A stretch of DNA of 30,000 nucleotides, taken from positions 1,155,001-1,185,000 of the forward strand of contig OZ026565.1 of NCBI GenBank assembly GCA_964020155.1, in the 5' to 3' direction. This document shows positions 23,122-30,000 of this stretch, in pieces (the stretch's first letter is position 1; every line of letters starts with the position of its first letter). The notes under the pieces are model-generated. The model was not told the origin of the DNA, made no database searches, and saw only the letters and a list, made by a program, of their open reading frames with translations. This stretch comes from Chondrilla cf. caribensis (Eukaryota > Porifera > Demospongiae > Chondrillida > Chondrillidae). The position numbers and the translations under genes are program-made.

Positions 23122-26100
23122 GACACACGCCAAAACGGCCCTGTTAGTAGTTTTAGCACAAGCGCACACTCGATTCAACACGTGATTTCAATATGTCAGT
23201 GGAATATAAATGGTCTAACTTGTGACAAATTAGTCGAAATCCAACCTTATCTTCAACAACTTAATGCTGATATCATTATTCTCTCAGAAACATGGCTTAG
23301 CCCCAATATATCGTTCACTGTTGATCTCATCGGCTATAAATCACTCAATTTTTGCAGACCCTGTAAACATAAAAAGGCCAGGCGTAACTCTGGGGGCCTG
23401 CTGATTTACATCAAAGATTATCTGAGCCAGATGGCCAAATGTATTAAGGTATCTACTGATCGTGTCTGGATTAAACTACAACAAACAACTACTATTATCA
23501 AAAATGACATTTATATATGTGCTACATACATCCCCCCACATGCCTCCTCTTCATACTACCTGAATGATCCACCCTGGCCAGACCTACAGAGAGAGTTAAG
23601 CCATTTCAATAAATTAGGAGCTGTCATCCTGATAGGAGATTTGAATGCCAGAATCGGGGGCTTTCAGTCTAATCTTACAGGCCACCTTAAGCGAACCTAC
23701 AAAGATCAGATAGTTAATTCTTATGGCGCGGAATTGATGTCCTTATGTACAGGTTTTGATTTATCTATCTGCAATGGGACTTTCCCACCTGACAATGTAG
23801 CTGGTGAGTGTACATGCCATACTGCCAGTGGCTCTAGCTGCATAGACTACGCCATAGTTAATGGATACCTCACTTCAGCAATCATTCCATGTCAATAACC
23901 TTGAAGTTTTTTCAGACCACTGCCCAATCTTACTCACCCTGTCCACTGGCGAAAGTAAGCCTCAATACACCAATCAGTCGCCACATTATCTAGCTAATGA
24001 ACTCTCAAAAGACCTACTCAAACGACTAGATATAGCCACCTCCAATCACCTAATCCGAAACCCCCCCAAGCTGAAATGGATCGGAGAAAACATCACTAAA
24101 TTTATTGACACCCTAAAACGATGCCCACCTGAGCTCCCAATTAACCCATCATCAATTTCGGATATAGATGAGACTGTTACATTCTTTACAGAGAAAATCA
24201 TTCAACACGCCATAGCCTCTGGATTTGCTAAAGTACCGACTTCAACTGAGGCTCTCTCCTCCAAAAAGTCACTCTATCCTAAGCAGTCATGGTTTGATAA
24301 TGAATGTAAACAAAAAAAGAAAGAAGTTCTATCCAAACTCTCTTCATGGAGAAAAAAACCTATAAACCAAGATCTGCGGAAAGCTTATCACAACACCAAA
24401 GCTGCATGGAAGCGACTTATAAAATCCAAAAAATTCATGGCTTCACGAAAATGGAATGCCGAGATTCTAAAGAAAGCTAAATCCAACCCGAAATCATTTT
24501 GGAACACTATTAACACTAGTGCTGTATCCAAAGCTGTTGACAACAATATCTCCTGTTCAGAATGGGAGCAATACTTCAGTAAACTATACAGTGCTACATC
24601 TGATTCATCACCTCAAGTTGACAGCAGTCCTAGCCAGCATTCAGACTCCAGCTCAACACCCATCATCAGTGATCCACGTACAAATTCTCCCATGAACCAA
24701 GAACCTGACATTTCTACTGATGAAATAGAGTTAGCCATATCAAAATTGAAATGTGGTAAAGCACCTGGTACCGATCTCCTTACAAATGAAGTTTTGAAGT
24801 CTCTCCCCCCTTCTTGGCTAGATTTGCTGCAAGTAATCTTCAATGCAATCTTACGCTCTGGTGAATATCCCTCTACATGGGCCGAGTCTATTATAAAACC
24901 TATTTACAAATCTGGTAACAGGAATGACCCTTCTAACTATAGAGGCATATCCCTCATTAGCTGTTTGGGCAAACTATTTACTGCAATCATACGTGACAGG
25001 ATGTCAACCTGGGCAGAAAATTCAAACCTACTCCCAGAAGAACAATTTGGGTTTCAAAAAGGTAAAAGGACTGCAGACGCTATATTTGCTCTTCATACTG
25101 TCGCTGAAAAGCAATGCTCCTTAAAGAAAAAGCTATACTGCTGTTTTGTTGACTTCAGAAAGGCCTTTGACTCAGTATGTCAGCCCTTACTTTGGTCGAA
25201 ATTAGAAGCCCTGAATCTTAATCCCCAAATTCTTTCACTATTAAAATCTTATTATTCCAAATCTCGTTCACGTGTAGCAGGCTCTCATGGGCACATGTCA
25301 AACTTCTTTACTACCGAAAAAGGTGTGAAACAGGGATGCAACCTAAGTCCCCTATTGTTCTCCCTGTATATTAGCGACTTGCCAAGGCTTCTCAACTCTC
25401 TCGAAGTCAACCTTCCATTTTTTCCCTCACCCTGTCTCCTGTTTGCAGATGATGTAGTTTTGTTCACTGACAATCCAAAAAAGCTTCAGGATTTAATCAA
25501 CTCTCTATGTTTCTACTGTAGGCAACAACATCTTGACATCAACTCCAATAAAACTAAGATTCTTGTATTTGGACAAAAACCTAAACTTATTGCTGATTCC
25601 TGGGAAGTTAACTCACAACGACTTGAAATTGTAACCAAGTACAAATATTTAGGTACTTGGTTATGTTGGAAATGTGACTTCAAAGATTGTTTGTCAAAAA
25701 CCTATGACAGAGCGCACAAACCGTTTTGCCAACTTCAGGCCAAGATAGCTTCTTTGGGGATAACTGATTTTAATGTTTTGCTCTTTCTTTTCAAGGCATT
25801 GATCAAACCAATCTTAATGTACAACGCTGAGATCTGGGGGCTTTATGATGCCCATGTTTTAGACAAAATTCAATACAAATATCTCAAATATGTGCTGAGG
25901 GTGTCTCATTCTTGTGTAAACTCAGCTGTCCTTGCTGAAACTGGATCAGTCCCACTGTTGTTTGACTGTGAGTCAGCTACACTGAGATATTTCTATCGAC
26001 TCACCTCACCCAACACCCCCTTCCTCACAAGGAAAGCTCTTGAAATATCTATCGGCTTGAGCTCATCTGGTTATAATTCTTGGATGTCCAGAGTAAAACG

Positions 26101-26671
26101 AAAATTATTGCATCTTGGCTTTAACATCGACTTTATATTGCCTACTCCTGATGAAGTATTATCTAGGCTGCATGATCAAGTCTCTCAAAAACTAAGAGCT
26201 GACATTAACAGTACTCAAGGTTCCACACCATCTGGTGGGAACAAGTTAAGAACATATCGTTTGATCAAATCCAACACACTCGAACCAGAATCATATTTAT
26301 CGGTGATCTCAAACCCAACAGTTAGACAAGCCTTCACTAAATTACGCATATCAGATCACAAGCTCTCTATTGAAACAGGTCGACACTGTAAGCCGCCCAA
26401 GCCTTTAGAAGATCGTACATGCCCACTCTGTAATTCGCAATCTCTGGAGGATGAAATACACTTTTTAATACACTGCTCTGCTTATCGGCAACTGAGATCT
26501 ACCCTCTTCGAAGTAGCGATGACTTCAAATGGTAACTTCATATTTTTAAGCTCTAAAGACAAGTTCATATTTCTAATGTGTAACACTGACAGAACAATTA
26601 TTAAACACACAGGCCATTTTATTTATAGGGCAATGCAGCTCAGATTCTCTCTTCTGTCTCCCTCCATCTAG
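23122..26671 (+). pseudogene. LINE ORF2: APE endonuclease and reverse transcriptase, one frameshift, no AUG
   Basis: The endonuclease begins ICQWNINGL (about 23185), 20 codons after the ORF1 stop and in the same frame, with no ATG before the catalytic motifs. SETWL, ATYIPPH, GDLNARIG and SCIDY follow. The frame stops at 23898, while the next endonuclease motif, SDHCPI, and everything after it are in the +1 frame (from about 23870), so a one-base gain or two-base loss lies between. Reverse transcriptase motifs are complete: NYRGISL, QFGFQKGKRT, VDFRKAFD (Asp at 25151), GVKQGCNLSPLLF, FADD (25442-25453) and YLGTW. The tail has CPLC near 26420 with His and Cys spaced as a zinc knuckle. Enzymatically near-complete, but this copy needs a frame correction. 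Confidence 0.8.
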
Positions 26672-26790
26672 CAAGTGCCACAGTGATTTCTTTTTTTTTT
26701 TTTGTCAGTCCTAACTCTGTGATATGCATATTGCAATTAATTGATCAATTTCTGCTGAGGTCAAGGGCCGTTTTGGCTACGACCAGTGAT

Positions 26791-26793
<3 letters not shown>

Positions 26794-26834
<41 letters not shown>
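26794..26834. repeat. (TA)n microsatellite
   Basis: About 20 TA units between the LINE 3' UTR and the minisatellite. It may be the 3' terminal simple repeat of the LINE or an independent expansion. Confidence 0.9.
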
Positions 26835-26837
<3 letters not shown>

Positions 26838-27196
26838 TGTCTCCAGTGTCCACAGTGTCTGCTGTGTCCACAGTGTCTGCTGTGTCCACAGTGTCTGCTG
26901 TGTCCATGGTGTCTTCTGTGTCTGCTGTGTCCATGATCTGCTGTGTCCACAGTGTCTGCTGTGTCTACAGTGTCTGCTGTGTCCACAGTGTCTGCTGTGT
27001 CCACAGTGTCTGCTGTGTCCACATTGTCTTCTGTGTCCACAGTGTCTGCTGTGTCCACATTGTCTTCTGTGTCCATGGTGTCCACATGTAGTGTCTGCTG
27101 TGTCCACAGTGTCTACTGTGTCTACTGTGTCTACTGTGTCCACATGCAGTGCTTGCTGTGTCTATGGTGTTCACAGTGTGTGTCTACTGTCACTGT
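26835..27196 (+). repeat. 18-bp minisatellite, GTGTCTGCTGTGTCCACA type, left array
   Basis: About 19 units of GTGTCTGCTGTGTCCACA with variants. The inverse complement of the same unit forms a second array at about 28353-28492. Open frames through it (Ser-Thr-Val or Cys-Val rich) are artefacts of the repeat. Confidence 0.9.
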
Positions 27197-27239
27197 CTAT
27201 AATATTATATGCATACTGTACGTATATATTTACGTATAT

Positions 27240-28335
27240 GTATTGGATCAGGTAATGATACTGGAGATTTAGGCAAAAATATCATCAAAGGAGAATGTGT
27301 GAAGGATGTTACCACGCACATTGTTGCTCCCAAAACATTGGCAGCAGCTGGAGCCATGATATCACCCAGATTGGTATACCAAAAATACCCTGAGAAAGTT
27401 TGTGGCTTCGTCTTTGTAATATTCTTTCAGTGTGACAACTTGCTCAATGTTGTTCCCTCTATCACCAAGCCACTCATCCACAAGCAATTGTCGTAAGCAA
27501 GTGACATTTTCCATTGATGGGCTGGCACACTCAGGATTATATAGCCTATAATAAAGTTCACTTATGTAGGAGGGTTTCTTTGTAAGCAGTCTCTTAAATT
27601 AATGTAACTATGAGTGAATGAAAGAAACAATTGCCATCTCCTGGAACATGCAGGCAACAGCTTGAGTCTCCTTGTATGGAGATTACCCCTCACTGTTTCT
27701 AATGTCATCTCTTAGAATATATAGGCCTGATGTTATTTGATTGCATCCAATCCACAATCTGTGCATCATTATTGACATTTGCTAGGCCTTGAAACTCCGT
27801 GAATGAAGCAGCATATAATATTGACTTCTTGACAGTATCTGATAGTTTTTCAGAATCATTGTCCGAGGGCACCTGCTCTTGGTCAAGATTTCTACCTATG
27901 CATTGATCGTGCACATTTGAGCACAGTTTGTCTGTTTTGGGGGATATCCCAACACAAACCGCTTCTGATTCTGAATCACCATTTCCATCATATGATGGGG
28001 TATTCAATACAGGAGGTACTGCATTTTTACCCTTAATGATGACTTATCATTATGTGCTTACAAAAGAACTGAAAGTAAAAACAAAGAGAATACCAAGCCT
28101 GCCTGTATGAAAATGTCCATTCATTCGCCTATGCAAGTTTTCATTCCTGTTATAGTCCCACAACCGGGAGGGATTCCAGACAGGCACCCTTTATCCATAT
28201 GAACTAGAAGCTTATCCACTGACTTAACAACCTCATTAGTGATTAGGTTATTGCCACCTAAAGTGGACCATTTCTTTGACCACTCTTCCAAATTAGTATT
28301 AGTATGCATGCACACAGCATACACTGTGGGCACCA
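27240..28335 (-). pseudogene. Decayed transposase-like gene with OTU-like C-terminal part
   Basis: Minus-strand coding remnants in shifting frames. Near 28200-28150 KGCLSGIPPGCGT is followed, after a 2-base shift, by NRNENLHRRMN (28145-28113). This motif combination is one I associate with a transposase-like family of cnidarians and sponges (from memory). Next comes a segment ending WMQSNNIRPIYSKR at 27705. A frame from about 27600 to 27370 then reads YYRLYNPECASP, LRQLLVDEWL and YYKDEATNFL. A further shift gives NLGDIMAPAAANVLGA, a pattern resembling OTU protease C-terminal halves. Stops and shifts are many, and the N-terminal part is missing where the right minisatellite array begins. Family identity is tentative; coding origin is fairly clear. 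Confidence 0.5.
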
Positions 28336-28352
28336 TGCATATACGTACATAT

Positions 28353-28492
28353 AGACACAGCAGACACACACTGTGGACACCATGGACACAGCAGACACAC
28401 ACTGTGGACACCATGGACACAGCAGACACAGAAGACACCATGGACACAGCAGACACTGTGGACACAGCAGACACTGTGGACACTGCTGTGTA
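28353..28492 (-). repeat. 18-bp minisatellite, inverted right array
   Basis: About 7-8 units of TGTGGACACAGCAGACAC, the reverse complement of the left array unit. Outer edges of both arrays share AGTGTCCACAGTGTCTG in inverted orientation, so the pair forms an inverted repeat around the transposase remnant. Confidence 0.85.
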
Positions 28493-28859
28493 CTCTATAT
28501 ACTGACAATATAATGACATGGCATTAGTATGAATACATGCATAATATTATATTATAGTATATTTATATATTATTAGTATATTGCATATAGATAAAGTATA
28601 AAGTATATGGGTAATGAATATCATTATAATTTGTGACTGGTACACGAAGCAGCCAGGAACTGTGTCAAAGGGGAATTAGATCAAAAGATGGCACTCGTAT
28701 TGATTAGTCTTGCGTAGCCCGAATCCATTCCCGCCTGGCCTCCATTTTTGAATTTGAAGGCGAGAATGGGTCTGGGCTACGTGGGACTGTTAATCAACAT
28801 AGACGTACATAGATAGATAGATGTAGATATTCTATAACATTATAAATCAGATGTACCAG
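28493..28859. other. Spacer with a 69-bp fold-back sequence
   Basis: AT-rich DNA. Arms 28713-28735 and 28759-28781 (CGTAGCCC at one end, GGGCTACG at the other) pair at 19 of 23 positions around a 23-nt spacer, as in a small MITE or hairpin. A box GTGACTGGTACACGAAGCAGC near 28635 resembles sequence upstream of copies D and J. A few GATA repeats lie near 28806-28825. No gene is seen. Confidence 0.6.
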
Positions 28860-29264
28860 AAAGTTTCACAAAATTTATAACCTGAACATGCATTATAGGA
28901 TGTATTAGCTACAATGTACAGATAATACGAAGGAATGATGAAGAATTTAGTTGCACAATAGCAATTATGATCACTGGGCATGATTGAGTATATTCAAAAT
29001 TGCACTATTAATTATAGACTCTGAGTGAAACATTTTTGCCAGATACCTTGTAAGACTGATAGTAGAAAAAAGTATGAAAATGAGTTGATTAAATATACCA
29101 TTGTCCAGCAATACTTTGCAGTACGTATACCCCAGTCTCAAAATTGACAAATACTAGGTACATTACCAAATGTGGCTAGTAATTGTTGATGTGTGTTTAA
29201 TTACTTTAAAAGTAATACTATTAAAGTTATTGTGACATTGTCTGAGTTAGGAATTTGAAGTATT
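28860..29264. repeat. 3' flank of copy K
   Basis: Diverged copy of the sulfotransferase 3' flank (AGTTTCACAAAATTTATAACC, then CAAATACTAGGTACATTACC), matching those of copies F, H and J. Confidence 0.7.
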
Positions 29265-30000
29265 CTATAGTTTTGTTCTGACCTGATACAAAGCCTCGTA
29301 GTACGGAAGTGACTCCTGAATACACTCCTCCACTATTTTGGGGTATTCACTCAGTGACTCTGGAGCAGAGGGCTTGGGCTTGATAAAACCTGAGCTATAC
29401 ATTGCAGTTCTGTGCCAAACCTCATATTTTCGACCATGGTCCCATTCCTCTACATCTCCGGGCTCCCATGTGAGCATGTCTTCTGTGAAAGGTAGTCCAG
29501 TGGAGGAGCAGTACAACTGCATCATCTCTTTGGGATTCTTGAGGAGGTCGTCTGCATCCAACACCAGGGGGGTGGGGTCTATTTGCTGGACCACTTGATA
29601 GAGTTCGTACAGCTGACGAACACCAGGATATGTAAAAGGAAATCCCGTTTCTTGGCAACCTTTGTATTTTGAAATGGCCACCTTTCTTGGGTGTCTGATC
29701 AGAAATGTGTGTTTAAAGTTTGCAAACTGTCCCTGGATGTAGTCCTCATATCTTCCCTCCACAAAGTAGGCCATGTCTTTTATAAACACAGCCTCATAAC
29801 CGTCATATGGTGCGAATAATCGATCATTTATCACTTGATATTCGTCATCAAACGCTCTAGGGTCTCCTGTCAAGTTCTTCTTTGGATCACTTTCTTCTGT
29901 TCTCTTCCCAGGACCGCCATAGAAAGCACCCCCGGAGGGTTCAAAGATCACCTTAACTGAGGGAAGTTCTCTAATAGACCGCGCGAAGACGGAAGAGAGG
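29265..30000 (-). CDS. P-loop sulfotransferase-like protein, copy K, cut by the window edge
   Basis: The frame is open from the stop at 29265 to the window end and continues past it. The last visible upstream residues are LSSVFARSIRELPSVK, part of the P-loop region, so about 25-30 N-terminal residues lie outside. Minus-strand subfamily (FYGGPGKRTEESDPKK, FLIRHPRKVAISKYK). The first variable cassette (GCQETGFPFTYPGVRQLYELY) resembles that of plus-strand copy A; the second is GDVEEWDHGRKYEVWH. It has DDLLKNP, as in copy H. It appears intact as far as visible. Confidence 0.75.
   Translation of the reverse strand, partial: LSSVFARSIRELPSVKVIFEPSGGAFYGGPGKRTEESDPKKNLTGDPRAFDDEYQVINDRLFAPYDGYEAVFIKDMAYFVEGRYEDYIQGQFANFKHTFLIRHPRKVAISKYKGCQETGFPFTYPGVRQLYELYQVVQQIDPTPLVLDADDLLKNPKEMMQLYCSSTGLPFTEDMLTWEPGDVEEWDHGRKYEVWHRTAMYSSGFIKPKPSAPESLSEYPKIVEECIQESLPYYEALYQVRTKL

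Larger units (their letters stand above)
22255..26790 (+). mobile_element. Non-LTR retrotransposon (LINE, CR1/L2-like organisation)
   Basis: Two ORFs with PHD/coiled-coil/RRM-like ORF1 and APE endonuclease plus reverse transcriptase ORF2, then a 3' UTR with a 13-T run (about 26691-26703). It ends near the (TA)n tract at 26794. PHD fingers in ORF1 are known from CR1-like elements; the clade is not settled here. The 5' end must lie between the acceptor at 22219 and the ORF1 ATG at 22273. No flanking target duplication was identified, so both ends are approximate. Confidence 0.8.

Noticed and set aside
26683..27272. 190-codon and 109-codon frames over the 26.8-27.2 kb region
   Set aside because: They read through the (TA)n tract and the 18-bp minisatellite; no independent coding signal.

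Overview
The window looks like nuclear DNA of an early-branching metazoan, most likely a marine demosponge. This is inference from AT-rich spacers, short introns with GT-AG borders, simple-sequence arrays, a Death domain-kinase-Kelch gene of a kind I associate with sponges, and a PHD-finger non-LTR retrotransposon. No species can be named from sequence alone, and a cnidarian or other invertebrate is not excluded.

Layout. 1-5.7 kb: a three-exon minus-strand gene (5579 to 535, 287 aa, coiled coil, function unknown). Its introns are filled with a (TG)n block, minisatellites and a compact fold-back element carrying a hammerhead-ribozyme-like motif. 6.3-11.7 kb and 16.0-21.8 kb, plus the right edge: a cluster of single-exon P-loop sulfotransferase-like genes. 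Six are intact and one runs off the right edge. One is frameshifted, and several are truncated fragments. There are two subfamilies, one per strand, often head-to-head over a 100-150 bp shared promoter. 12.0-16.0 kb: a five-exon plus-strand gene encoding Death domain, coiled coil, TKL-like kinase and Kelch propeller, with an in-frame TGA in exon 3. 21.9-22.2 kb: an orphan minus-strand terminal exon. 22.3-26.8 kb: a nearly full-length LINE (ORF1 with PHD, coiled coil and RRM-like domain; ORF2 with endonuclease, reverse transcriptase and a zinc-knuckle-like tail). Its ORF2 lacks an AUG and carries one frameshift. 26.8-28.5 kb: a decayed transposase/OTU-like gene between two inverted arrays of the same 18-bp minisatellite.

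The most unusual signal is a family of tiny elements, 25-37 bp, with the terminal inverted repeat CATAGATAC/GTATCTATG. At three independent sites the flanks are perfect 7-bp target duplications, and for two of these the empty site is visible in a paralogous copy in this window. They look like extremely short mobile elements. The sulfotransferase cluster also shows patchwork exchange of two variable cassettes between the opposite-strand subfamilies, as expected from gene conversion.
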